This document shows positions 6,065-14,539 of a stretch of 49,150 bases of DNA, piece after piece. Origin of the DNA: Belliella filtrata (GTDB lineage: Bacteria; Bacteroidota; Bacteroidia; Cytophagales; Cyclobacteriaceae). The DNA lies in assembly GCF_022549775.1 (NCBI RefSeq), contig NZ_JAKZGP010000038.1, positions 1-49,150 of the forward strand. Direction: 5' to 3'. The position numbers were made by a program, and so were the translations under genes. Under the pieces are notes generated by a model. It did no database searches and was not told where the DNA came from. It saw nothing but the letters and a program-made list of their open reading frames with translations. Position 1 is the stretch's first letter. Every line of letters starts with the position of its first letter.

Positions 6065-6277
6065 ATGAATCCATTCAATCAATTCGAGAAAACTGTTAAA
6101 ATAGCCAAGCCTTTAGGAATGATTGATTTAGTTTTTTTTATGTTTCAGATGATTTTGTGGCTAGACATTATAGAGTTTGAATATGACAGGTACGTTTTTC
6201 TCTTGGTAATTATTCCCTTACTTTCCTATATTTTAGCTATTCAATTTCATAATAGCAGACAGAAATCTGAGGATTGA
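6065..6277 (+). CDS. small membrane protein, putative orphan immunity protein
   Basis: A 70-residue ORF with two hydrophobic helices (about residues 18-36 and 43-60) and a polar tail (HNSRQKSED). It lies 42 bases after a perfect 13-bp hairpin, the same distance and layout as the immunity candidates of modules 1 and 2, but the peptide gene that should precede the hairpin is gone. It may be a kept immunity gene giving protection without production. No named family recognised. Confidence 0.5.
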   Translation: MNPFNQFEKTVKIAKPLGMIDLVFFMFQMILWLDIIEFEYDRYVFLLVIIPLLSYILAIQFHNSRQKSED

Positions 6278-6330
6278 AATTAGTAGCTCATATACCTATA
6301 CCGTTTAGATAAGACTACTAGTTGAATTTA

Positions 6331-6397
6331 AACTTTTCCAAAGTTGGATTAAAAGTAAAAACAAATATTGTATACAAATCTTAACTTTGGAAAAGTT
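6331..6397. repeat. inverted repeat whose arms are themselves palindromic
   Basis: AACTTTTCCAAAGTT (6331-6345) and AACTTTGGAAAAGTT (6383-6397) are exact reverse complements 37 bases apart. Each arm is also a palindrome (AACTTT-3-AAAGTT). A shorter outer pair, CGTTTAG (6302-6308) and CTAAACG (6406-6412), brackets them. It may be two operator sites for a dimeric regulator or a small inverted-repeat element at the edge of the peptide locus. Confidence 0.6.
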
Positions 6398-6500
6398 ACC
6401 CTGAACTAAACGACATGGGGTCATATAATCATACATTTAATTTCCTATATTCTAACCATAACTCAAATTCCTCGAAGGAGATTTTATTAGGATATGAACA

Positions 6501-6539
6501 TTTGTGTGTAAAAAATTTTATATTTTTGTGTATAAAAAA
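6501..6539 (+). promoter_or_regulatory. vapBC promoter and direct-repeat operator
   Basis: Two 15-base direct repeats, TTTGTGTGTAAAAAA (6501-6515) and TTTGTGTATAAAAAA (6525-6539), differ at one base and lie 24 bases apart. TATTTTTG at 6521-6528 fits the Bacteroidota -7 consensus TANNTTTG and lies between them, 20 bases before the antitoxin ATG. This layout suits autorepression by the antitoxin-toxin complex. Confidence 0.55.
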
Positions 6540-6547
6540 GTTTAAGG

Positions 6548-6739
6548 ATGAGAACCAATATAGAGATAGACCAAAAAGTCATTGATGAAATTCTTGAAAA
6601 AACAAGTATCAAAACAAAACGTGAGGCAGTCGATTTGGCATTAAAGGAATTTCTCCGAATGATCAAGTTGAAAGAACTGTCCGAATTAGCTGGTAAAGTC
6701 AAATGGTCTGGAGATTTAGATGCCATGAGGATTGATTGA
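6548..6739 (+). CDS. vapB: VapB-type antitoxin
   Basis: A 63-residue protein whose first 45 residues match the short ribbon-helix-helix pattern of VapB (PF09957) antitoxins: MRTNIEIDQKVIDEIL, then TKREAVDLALKEFLR. The C-terminal part (KVKWSGDLDAMRID) would wrap the toxin and block its active site. The stop is one base from the toxin ATG, typical for a coupled pair. It likely binds the repeats at 6501-6539 to repress its own operon. Confidence 0.88.
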   Translation: MRTNIEIDQKVIDEILEKTSIKTKREAVDLALKEFLRMIKLKELSELAGKVKWSGDLDAMRID

Positions 6740-6740
6740 A

Positions 6741-7145
6741 ATGGACAATGTATTGATAGATACAAGTGTATGGATTAATTTTTTTGGAGGAAAAGACCAA
6801 AAGATTATCAGGGCCGTTCAGGAATTACTCAGTAGAGATCAAGTGGTGATTTGTCCTCCTATTTTCCAGGAGATTTTACAAGGGCTTAAATATCCAAAAG
6901 AATTTTTAGAGATAAAGGATAAGTTGAAAGCATTGAAGCAAATTCACGTCGATCCTTTTGAGGCTGCTGAAGGTGCCGCTCACATTTATTCTGTCTTAAG
7001 GTCACAAGGTATTACTATAAGAAAGAGCTATGATTGTCTGATCGTTTGGTATGCCATTAATACTAATGCTACACTTTTTCATTTAGACAGGGATTTTATT
7101 CCGATTTCAAAGAATTTTAAACTAAGATGCTTTCAGTATGGATAG
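6741..7145 (+). CDS. vapC: VapC-type PIN-domain ribonuclease toxin
   Basis: A 134-residue PIN-domain protein from the ATG at 6741. The expected acidic residues are visible: Asp7 in LIDTSVWINF, Glu in FQEILQG, Asp in SYDCLIVWYA and Asp in HLDRDF. VapC toxins cleave tRNA or rRNA and slow growth when the antitoxin is lost. All four acidic positions look intact, so it is probably active. The target RNA cannot be told from sequence. Confidence 0.9.
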   Translation: MDNVLIDTSVWINFFGGKDQKIIRAVQELLSRDQVVICPPIFQEILQGLKYPKEFLEIKDKLKALKQIHVDPFEAAEGAAHIYSVLRSQGITIRKSYDCLIVWYAINTNATLFHLDRDFIPISKNFKLRCFQYG

Positions 7146-7247
7146 TAATTGTATTGATGTTTTTCAATAAATACTGGAAATTAAGCTTGCTTTCTAGATT
7201 TGTATGAGTTGTGAAAGTGTTTTTGTAAATTAAGAAAAACATAAACT

Positions 7248-7760
7248 ATGAAAACATACCTTATTATTTTCTTAAGTCTATTTTTCAATCACTTTGACCA
7301 AGTAGTTGACCGAGATAATGAGTTTTCGGTCAGTATTTAGATCACAGAGTTGATGAATATGAAAGGTAATGCTGATTTGATGGATTCGGCAGGTGAGCTT
7401 ATTCAGGTTATCGAACTAGGTGATGATGGCATCATCATCGGAGATATCACAATAGGAAAGGAGTGAGGGATTTATAAGACTTTGTGGAATCAAAATCATG
7501 CCCTAACGTTTAATGCATCATTGACCAAGTTGGAAAGTAATGCTCCAGAGAAGCTGATTTTTAAAAGGAAACTTATGCCTAAAAATAGCATAGTATGGAA
7601 AGGCAAAGGTGCTGAAGATATATTGGTAAAAACTAAAATAGACCGAGGAAAAGTGGTTATTACAATGGATAAGTTGGATGATGAAGCCCTATTTGCAATG
7701 ATTCTCATGGAAAGAACTCATCATGCAAGATCATTGCTTATAGCGAGTACATCTTTCTGA
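7248..7760 (+). pseudogene. eroded gene for a secreted protein, two in-frame stops
   Basis: From ATG at 7248 a single frame runs to 7760 (about 170 codons), broken by TAG at 7338 and TGA at 7464. The first 18 residues (MKTYLIIFLSLFFNHFDQ) look like a signal peptide, and the remainder is mixed polar/hydrophobic. The last 92 codons form an open piece that can restart at TTG 7482. The family is not recognised. The three pieces share one frame, which suggests one old gene killed by point mutations; I cannot exclude that the last piece is a separate small gene. Confidence 0.5.
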
Positions 7761-7769
7761 TAGGCTATT

Positions 7770-8174
7770 ATGAAAAAGACTTGGATAGAAAAATTTCATG
7801 TAAGTAAGGAACCTACAGTGAAGCGACTGGAAAAGGCTTTTACTGATATGCCAGAGCAATCCCTTATGCTGATTGCTACACCTACATTGATAGCGGATTA
7901 CTTGAGACAAGTGCCTATTGGTAAAGTTGTAGATATCAAGACACTTCGTAAGGATCTGGCATTGGAGTATGGGGCTGATCATACTTGTCCTGTCACCACT
8001 GGGATATTTTTGCGGATAGTAGCTGAAGCTGCTTATGAAGCACTTCAAGCTGGTGATACTGTTGAGTCGATCGCCCCTTTTTGGCGTGCAATAGCACCTG
8101 ATTCGCCAGCTGCCAAGAAGCTATCTTTCGGTCAAGAATTTTTGCTGCAAATGAGGCAGAGAGAAGAGATCTAA
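7770..8174 (+). CDS. MGMT/Atl-like family protein
   Basis: A 134-residue cytoplasmic protein. Residues about 40-110 resemble the winged-helix domain of the methylguanine methyltransferase/alkyltransferase-like group: LRQVPIGKVVDIKTLRKDL, GADHTCPVTTGIF and IAPFWRAIAPDS. The alkyl-accepting PCHR motif of true methyltransferases is absent. The nearest known group is annotated as MGMT family or hypothetical proteins, possibly DNA-binding damage sensors like Atl1. It stands alone between two decayed genes, so it may have arrived with this accessory segment. Confidence 0.6.
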   Translation: MKKTWIEKFHVSKEPTVKRLEKAFTDMPEQSLMLIATPTLIADYLRQVPIGKVVDIKTLRKDLALEYGADHTCPVTTGIFLRIVAEAAYEALQAGDTVESIAPFWRAIAPDSPAAKKLSFGQEFLLQMRQREEI

Positions 8175-8218
8175 GCTATGTAGTTTGCGTAGGGTAGGTA
8201 GAAAACCAGTTGTTGTGA

Positions 8219-8353
8219 GATTTTCAAATTTTTGATGCTTTTATAGTTGCTTCAGCTTTTGAAAATAATTGTGATGTTTTATATACAGAGGATTTACAGC
8301 ACTTAATGGTTGTAGAAGATAAATTGAAAATAATTAATCCATATATAACCTAA
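8219..8353 (+). pseudogene. C-terminal fragment of a second PIN-domain (VapC-like) toxin
   Basis: The open frame after a TGA at 8216 encodes DFQIFDAFIVASAFENNCDV and then LYTEDLQHL to a final NPYIT. This is the last third of a VapC-like PIN domain, with the Asp of the D-A-x-I motif and the T-E-D-L motif before the usual N-P-F/Y end. The N-terminal two thirds and any antitoxin are missing. It ends three bases before the convergent gene at 8357. Confidence 0.7.
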
Positions 8354-8356
8354 GTA

Positions 8357-9058
8357 TCATCCCAAATCAGCAAACCAAAATTTCTTCTCGACTTCTTCGC
8401 CTTGAGCTGTCTTGAAGTGATAGGACTTACTGACAACCCCTTTCATGGTGATGGTGATGGGTTTTTTGAATATTGGACCATCGTAGCAAAAGGTGTGAAA
8501 TTCACCATTTTCTCCACAAGGATCAACTTGATCTGTTAAGCTGTCTAAAAAATCGTGATCAAATGTTTTTCCTACCCATTTTTCAGCTATTTTATCCGCA
8601 TCAGCTGCACAGATCAAAGTTCTGAATCCTTCGGATATGAAATTGTAAGCAGTTTGTTTTGTGTTATTTTTCCACAAAGGAAATAGCGCTTTGAAGCTCC
8701 TTTTTGCGAGCTGATCTTCCCTGTAGGTTTTCAAGTCTTCTAGGAAAATGTCTCCATAAGCAATGCTGCTTATGCCTGACTCCTGCAATTCATCCAAGTA
8801 CTTGTTGATGGCTTTTTCATAAGCGACATTATCACCACTAGCAGGGTAGTAGAGCTTATCAAGGGGTAAGCCTATAGCATCTGCTTGGGCTTCTATCAAT
8901 GATTCATGGATGCCATGCATGCCTACTCTACGGCTTTCTTCGCCAAAAGTAGTATGCAATCTAGCGATTTCAATATTTGGGTCATTCATCAGTTTCCAGA
9001 GGGCAAAAGCACTGTCTTTGCCTCCTGACCAACTCATGGATATTTTTATCTTACTCAT
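8357..9058 (-). CDS. diphthine-ammonia ligase family ATP-binding protein
   Basis: This 233-residue protein carries the PP-loop motif SWSGGKDSAFAL at residues 9-20 and matches the diphthine-ammonia ligase (Dph6, PF01902) family over its length, including the conserved YGDIFLEDLKTYREDQ region. Eukaryotic and archaeal members amidate diphthine on elongation factor 2. Bacteria lack diphthamide, so the bacterial substrate is unknown, possibly an amidation or adenylation of a small molecule. It stands as a single gene convergent with the decayed PIN toxin. Confidence 0.85.
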   Translation of the reverse strand: MSKIKISMSWSGGKDSAFALWKLMNDPNIEIARLHTTFGEESRRVGMHGIHESLIEAQADAIGLPLDKLYYPASGDNVAYEKAINKYLDELQESGISSIAYGDIFLEDLKTYREDQLAKRSFKALFPLWKNNTKQTAYNFISEGFRTLICAADADKIAEKWVGKTFDHDFLDSLTDQVDPCGENGEFHTFCYDGPIFKKPITITMKGVVSKSYHFKTAQGEEVEKKFWFADLG

Positions 9059-9093
9059 TTCGATGATTTCTTGACACCAAAGGTAAGGAATAT

Positions 9094-12000
9094 TTAGGGT
9101 AGTAGGTTTCTAGAAGAACCGTTGAATTTGGTGATACTGATAGCGGTGCAGTTTTCTGGTATCGCTATATTTCTGCTGTTTTGTGATAGATAGCCGCTTC
9201 CATAAGGTAGCTCAAGAACTTTGTCTACCTCATTATCCATGCGAAAAATCACTTTGAAATCATCACCCTCTAGTTTTAGATGATTTATTCTATCCTTTTT
9301 CTCTTTCCTCCTAAAAACCTTTAATTCACCTTGATGCTGTTTGGCAATAAGTAAAGTCTCTCCATTTTTTCTTGTAAGACCTACCAAAGCCCTACCTTCA
9401 CCAGAAACTTCAAACCCACTGTTATTTTGAGGTGAAAGATTTTTCCCTTCCAAACTTACATCCAATACATTGCCATAGGAGGCATCATGCCTTCCACTTA
9501 CTGATTCATTGCCATAGAAATTTCCTGTCATGAAGATTTGGTCATGTATGTGGTCAAAATAAGTTCCAAAACTAGGAGCAAGTTGAGTTTCTACAGGAAG
9601 AGGGGCAAGTTGGTATTTTCCATTTTCGTCTTTTTTCAAAATACTACTTTCAAATTGATGTGCCTTTAGTACTTGGGCTTTATCCAATTGCTCTTTGTCG
9701 AAGAAGTTTTCTAAGTTATACTTTGCAAATTCTGAATACTTCAAAAACCTGTTTTTCCAAGAAGGAACTTGGCTTACAAGCTTATCCCTGCCATCCACTG
9801 GATAGTGTCCATCAATTAGATAAGAGAACATGATGGGATCAATACTTCCATTATTATCAAAATCATCAGCAATAAGCACCAATGGCCTTTCAGTATTCAC
9901 TTCCCAGCGTGTATTTTTCCCTGCATTACCGAGTAGGTATCTCGGATAGCCATTAGAGTCTGTTCCATAGGTCTGAATGCTGTTCCACCAGCCTTCTGAG
10001 TGACTCGGGGCATAAGTTGTAGATACATTTTCGAAGATCACTTTATCCTCGTGCTTTGCTTGTTTGAAAAAGGTAATGGGCATCCATTCACCTAGGATAA
10101 TCAAGTCTATTAATCCATCTTGATCGAAATCGGTCCAAAGCGCCGAACTGATCATTCCTAATTCCGACATATCAGGAATCAGTTGGCTGGTTTTATCGAT
10201 GAACTTCCCATCTTGAAATGAAAGTAAGACAGCTGGTGGCGCTAGGGGATACTTTCCTGGTATCACCCTTCCTCCAATAAAAATCTCGAAATTCCCATCG
10301 CCATCAATGTCGGCTGCCGTAGCGATAGACCCGCTGAAGTTGGTGCTTGGAATGTCTGCTTCATACTTACTGAAATTACCCTTGCCATCATTGAGATAGA
10401 GTCTGTCAGCGTAGTTGTCATCATCTTCGGGGAAGCGACTGCCACCACTCACTACATAGAGGTCTAAGTCACCATCTTGGTCGATATCTATGAGCAGGCA
10501 ACCCATATCATCGGCTGATTCCTCACTAAGAATTTCCTTTTTTGTGAAATTTCCTTTTTGATCTTGGATAAAAACAAACCTGGGTTCACCAGAAGATCCA
10601 CCTACAAATAGGTCATCCAGACCATCACCATTGATATCACCTACAGCCATACCTGGCCCATTTTCAGAATGCTTGTGTGGTAGCAGTCGCTGCCTATTAA
10701 AGTCATTGTAAATGCGATGCGCATGTGTATGAACAATTCCAACCTCACCTGAAATCTCCTCAAAGGTATAAGAATGGTTCAGTCGATCTGGATTTTTAGC
10801 ATCATTAGCATTCTTGTAATCAAGTTTTATGGTTTGATTTGGTTCTATGTTGCTTAGCTGTTGTATTTTGCCATCAGGCCAAACTACATCAAGCTTGATG
10901 TCCTGAGCCGCTTTGTCAATTCCAAAATGTGCTATAGGTTCGACAAAGGACTTGTATCCTCGGGTAGGGTAGTGTTCGTAGTATTGGGTCTTGGTTTTGC
11001 CAAGGTGTTGATAGCTCAAGGAAAGCTTGGAACCAAGTCCCATGGTGTTTAATGAGGAGCCAGTAATTTGAAATTTCAGGAAATTACCGGAATCGGATTT
11101 TTTTTCCTGATGGAGGTTTTGGTAAATGTAGGCCTCTTCATTGAGGTTGTTGATCACCAAGTCTAAGTCCCCATCATTGTCAAGGTCTACATATACCGCC
11201 CCGTTAGAGATAGAAGCATGATTCATTCCCCAATCTTGACTCTTATCGGTAAAGGTTAGGTCTCCTTTGTTTTGATAGAAGTAATTATTCAAACTAACTT
11301 CTTTAAGACTTGCCATTCCTTCTAGGAGATAGGCTCTTCTCTCTTCAGGAGTAGAAAATGTACTTAAGGTTTGCTTAAAGTTGATATGATCCATATCTGT
11401 CACATCTTTACCATAGCCATTGCTAACAAAGAGGTCTTTTAATCCGTCATTATCAAAGTCAGCAAACAAGGGACTCCAGCTCCAATCAGTCATCGCCACA
11501 CCTGCCAAAAAACCGATTTCACTAAATTTTCCATTGCCTTGATTGAGCTGTAGGGTGTTGCGCACATATTGTGGCTCGTATCCTCGAGAGAGGTTGCTTA
11601 TGAACAAGTCATAGTTTGCAGTAGGGGCAAACATGGTTTTTTGCCTATAATTATCTGGTGGAAACATGTCCAGAACCATGATATCAACCAATCCATCATT
11701 GTTGAAATCTGCAATATCAACACCCATGGCATTGAAGCTTTGGTGTTTTAGCATTCGGTCTATTTGGTTTGTGAATGTGCCATCTCCGTTGTTGATATAC
11801 AGGAGGTCATTGGTAATAAAGTCATTGGCTACATAGATGTCTGGGAAGCCATCCTGATTGATGTCACTGATAGCCAGACCAAGTCCATAGCCTTCTATCA
11901 TAATCCCAGCTTCTTGCGTCACATTCGTAAAGCTTCCGTCTCCATTATTTCTGTACAGCTTATCATTACTCTTGCCTCTTCCTGATTTTTCTCTTGGTCT

Positions 12001-12660
12001 AGAGGTATTCCTTTGAAAGGATTCCATGGCATTGGAAAGGATGTAGAGGTCAAGGTGACCATCCAGATCATAATCAAAGAATGCAGCTTGGGTATTGTAT
12101 CCTCTGTCATCTATGCCATATTCAGCCGCTGACTCTTTGAATATTGGGATACCATCATCATCAGTGCCTTGGTTGACAAATAACAAGTTTGGGTTTGGGT
12201 TGCTTTCATCTCGGTTGGAAATGCTCAGGTAAATGTCTAATAGCCCATCATTGTTTATATCTACTATTGTGACACCTTCTGCCCAAGTAGAAGTACTGAT
12301 GTTAGCAATTTCACTGATATCTTTGAATTGGAAGTTTCCTTGATTGAGGTAGAGCTTGCTAGAAACTTGATTGCCTGCGAAAAATAAGTCTGGGAGCCCA
12401 TCATTGTTGAAATCTCCCACAGCAACACCACCACCATTGTAGATATAGTCAAAATCTAAGATATTGAAATCGTCGTTGATATCTATGATGTTATTGAAAT
12501 CTACACCAGTTTCACTTGATTTGAGTAGCTTGAACATAGGTGCTTCGTGCTCTGACTCTACTTTACATGAGGTAAAAAAATGAAAGGACAAAAAAAAGAT
12601 CATACAGTAGTATGTACTAGAAGCTACCGATTGTATTATTTCATTACTGGAGATTTTCAC
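9094..12660 (-). CDS. large VCBS/FG-GAP repeat lipoprotein with ASPIC/UnbV domain (CRTAC1 type)
   Basis: This 1188-residue exported protein has a hydrophobic N-terminus ending in a lipobox-like FFTSC near residue 32. It contains many FG-GAP/VCBS motifs (FNNDGLPDLFFAG, DINNDGLLDIY, DLDNDGDLDLV and similar) in two blocks, about residues 75-500 and 650-890, forming Ca-binding beta-propeller blades. An ASPIC/UnbV domain (about 545-625, with Gly-Ser-Lys and FGIDKA) lies between them. The C-terminal 250 residues have no clear repeat. Such proteins are common beside SusC/SusD pairs and are thought to bind glycans or protein surfaces. A terminator separates it from susD, so it likely has its own promoter in 12661-12927. 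Confidence 0.88.
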   Translation of the reverse strand: MKISSNEIIQSVASSTYYCMIFFLSFHFFTSCKVESEHEAPMFKLLKSSETGVDFNNIIDINDDFNILDFDYIYNGGGVAVGDFNNDGLPDLFFAGNQVSSKLYLNQGNFQFKDISEIANISTSTWAEGVTIVDINNDGLLDIYLSISNRDESNPNPNLLFVNQGTDDDGIPIFKESAAEYGIDDRGYNTQAAFFDYDLDGHLDLYILSNAMESFQRNTSRPREKSGRGKSNDKLYRNNGDGSFTNVTQEAGIMIEGYGLGLAISDINQDGFPDIYVANDFITNDLLYINNGDGTFTNQIDRMLKHQSFNAMGVDIADFNNDGLVDIMVLDMFPPDNYRQKTMFAPTANYDLFISNLSRGYEPQYVRNTLQLNQGNGKFSEIGFLAGVAMTDWSWSPLFADFDNDGLKDLFVSNGYGKDVTDMDHINFKQTLSTFSTPEERRAYLLEGMASLKEVSLNNYFYQNKGDLTFTDKSQDWGMNHASISNGAVYVDLDNDGDLDLVINNLNEEAYIYQNLHQEKKSDSGNFLKFQITGSSLNTMGLGSKLSLSYQHLGKTKTQYYEHYPTRGYKSFVEPIAHFGIDKAAQDIKLDVVWPDGKIQQLSNIEPNQTIKLDYKNANDAKNPDRLNHSYTFEEISGEVGIVHTHAHRIYNDFNRQRLLPHKHSENGPGMAVGDINGDGLDDLFVGGSSGEPRFVFIQDQKGNFTKKEILSEESADDMGCLLIDIDQDGDLDLYVVSGGSRFPEDDDNYADRLYLNDGKGNFSKYEADIPSTNFSGSIATAADIDGDGNFEIFIGGRVIPGKYPLAPPAVLLSFQDGKFIDKTSQLIPDMSELGMISSALWTDFDQDGLIDLIILGEWMPITFFKQAKHEDKVIFENVSTTYAPSHSEGWWNSIQTYGTDSNGYPRYLLGNAGKNTRWEVNTERPLVLIADDFDNNGSIDPIMFSYLIDGHYPVDGRDKLVSQVPSWKNRFLKYSEFAKYNLENFFDKEQLDKAQVLKAHQFESSILKKDENGKYQLAPLPVETQLAPSFGTYFDHIHDQIFMTGNFYGNESVSGRHDASYGNVLDVSLEGKNLSPQNNSGFEVSGEGRALVGLTRKNGETLLIAKQHQGELKVFRRKEKKDRINHLKLEGDDFKVIFRMDNEVDKVLELPYGSGYLSQNSRNIAIPENCTAISITKFNGSSRNLLP

Positions 12661-12927
12661 GAGCTTTGGGTCTTAGCGTCTTGGTATTATAATTAATAGC
12701 GGGGTAAGATATGGATTTTTATAAAAAGGGAAGGTTTTGAGTGTAAATTCAGCAAGGAAATTACTTTTAACATTCCCTTAGCAAAAGGACTTTTCAAGGT
12801 TTAACCTTTTTCTAAATCTATAAATCAACTTGGTCAAAAGATATTAATTCCATTTTTTACCCTTGAAGGGTTTTTATGAAACGATTTCCCTAATAAAATC
12901 TGAAATAGCTAAAGTGTATAGAACTGC
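12661..12927. other. intergenic region before the VCBS gene
   Basis: AT-rich and without an ORF I can support. It includes a TTTACCCTTGAAGGG-type segment (12856-12878) that recurs at 36806-36828. On the minus strand TATCTTTTG (around 12836) is one base from the -7 consensus and is a weak promoter candidate for the gene ending at 9094. Confidence 0.35.
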
Positions 12928-12957
12928 AAAAACCCGAAATACAAACTTCGGGTTTTT
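12928..12957 (-). terminator. intrinsic terminator after susD
   Basis: AAAAACCCGAA (12928-12938) pairs with TTCGGGTTTTT (12947-12957). On the minus strand it is a GC-containing stem followed by a U-run, 35 bases beyond the susD stop. Confidence 0.85.
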
Positions 12958-12991
12958 ACAATTTCATTTTAGATATTAATATTTTGATGAA

Positions 12992-14515
12992 TTAATACCC
13001 TGGATTTTGATCATCATTGGACAATGCAGCATTGTTGTCAATTTCTGCAAATGGCAATGGCATCAAATCATGGTGAGGGCGAAAGTTGGGAACAGGCTCA
13101 TTCTGAAGGAAACCTTGTCTTCTCCATCTTCTGATATCCCTGTTTCTGATTTGCTCACCAGGGAATTCCACTTGTCTTTCATGCTGTATCGCAATCCTCA
13201 TTTGCGCTTGTGTACCAGTTGGATACTGAGCAGTAGGGTAGAGTGGCATATCCACATCCGCTCTCTGTCTGGTAGCATTGAGGAATGGCAAAGCAGCCGC
13301 GGTATTTCCTGTTTCATTCTCTACCTCAGCCATCATCAAAAGTACATCAGCGTATCTAATTACCCTAAAGTTGATGCCAGAGGCCATATTTTCAGCTGCT
13401 TGTTTGTAGATCATGGTATATTTTCTCCAAGCAGGTCTAGAAGAGTCTCCCGAAAAACTTTCTTCATTCAACACATTATTTCCATTGTTATAGGTATCAC
13501 CTAGCTGATAGAAGTTATAAGAAAACCTTGGATCATCTTTGGTTGCACCATTTGAGATTCTTTCAAATGCATTGATCAGTGAAGTGCCAGGGACTAAGTT
13601 TTTCCAAGCTGTAGGACTATATTCCTGGCCTCTAAATGTAGAGAAAGAAATACCGGATCCATCTCCGTCCCATACGTTAGCATCACCAAAATCTCTTGTC
13701 ATGATTACTTCAAAGACAGATTCTTGATTGTGTTCATTTTCCTCTTCAAAGTTAGAAAGGTATCTGGGCATCAAGCTGTATTCTCCAGAGCTGATTACAG
13801 CTTGTAAAGCTGGTCTAGCAGCTGCATAATCTCCTCTGAATAAATGTACTTTTGCAAGCATCGCTAATGCGGCAGCATTGGTCGCCCTACCTAGGTCAGC
13901 GCTACCATAAGAGGCTTTGTTTGGAAGAAGGTTTGCTGCTTCTGTCAAGTCACTGATGGCTTGTTGAAAGGTCTCTTCTTCAGTTGATCTTGGTGTGGCG
14001 CTATCGATAGAGGTGGCCATAGTAGTCATCAATGGCACTCCGCCCCAGAGTGATCCAAGCTCATAGTATGCCCATCCTCTTAGGAAATATGCTTCTCCTT
14101 TGATTCTATTTCTCAAACTTTCAGTGATTTCTTCAGCTACATTGTCAGCATTGTCCAATACAATGTTTGCTCGGTGAATCACCCTGTACCAGCCTCTCCA
14201 GTTCGAGATGATCAATGGGTTTGAAGGGTCAATGGCCCCTGCGATGATCTGATTTCTATGTGCTTCTAATTGACCACCTCCAGATGCAACATCATCTGAG
14301 AGCATGTCTTGCAAGAAGAAGTATTCTCTTATATAAAGATCTAACCCTTGCAATGCTGCATATGCTGAGTTGATACCAGCTGTAAGCTGTGGACCTGAAA
14401 CGAAAAACGTTTCTACTGATAGTTGATTTGGGTTGATGGGATTCAGTTTATCCTCATCACATGAAACAACCCCAATCAAAAGCAATAATCCTGTAATTAT
14501 TAACCTGATTTTCAT
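12992..14515 (-). CDS. RagB/SusD family nutrient-binding lipoprotein
   Basis: A 507-residue lipoprotein with signal sequence and lipobox (LIGVVSC, Cys19). It matches SusD over its length, with tetratricopeptide-like helical N-terminal parts (about 60-240) and the family C-terminus containing ERQVEFPGEQIRNRDIRRWR, the usual E-R..E...E..R-..D..RW motif. SusD sits on the cell surface and acts as a lid on the SusC barrel, giving substrate affinity. It lies 24 bases after susC and is co-transcribed. The ligand cannot be told; no glycoside hydrolase or sulfatase is nearby. Confidence 0.95.
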   Translation of the reverse strand: MKIRLIITGLLLLIGVVSCDEDKLNPINPNQLSVETFFVSGPQLTAGINSAYAALQGLDLYIREYFFLQDMLSDDVASGGGQLEAHRNQIIAGAIDPSNPLIISNWRGWYRVIHRANIVLDNADNVAEEITESLRNRIKGEAYFLRGWAYYELGSLWGGVPLMTTMATSIDSATPRSTEEETFQQAISDLTEAANLLPNKASYGSADLGRATNAAALAMLAKVHLFRGDYAAARPALQAVISSGEYSLMPRYLSNFEEENEHNQESVFEVIMTRDFGDANVWDGDGSGISFSTFRGQEYSPTAWKNLVPGTSLINAFERISNGATKDDPRFSYNFYQLGDTYNNGNNVLNEESFSGDSSRPAWRKYTMIYKQAAENMASGINFRVIRYADVLLMMAEVENETGNTAAALPFLNATRQRADVDMPLYPTAQYPTGTQAQMRIAIQHERQVEFPGEQIRNRDIRRWRRQGFLQNEPVPNFRPHHDLMPLPFAEIDNNAALSNDDQNPGY

Positions 14516-14539
14516 TATTTTATTCTTTAGTATTTTGGG

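Noticed and set aside
13007-13504. 165-codon plus-strand open frame inside susD
   Set aside because: It lies wholly within the strongly supported SusD coding sequence on the other strand; its translation has no family features.
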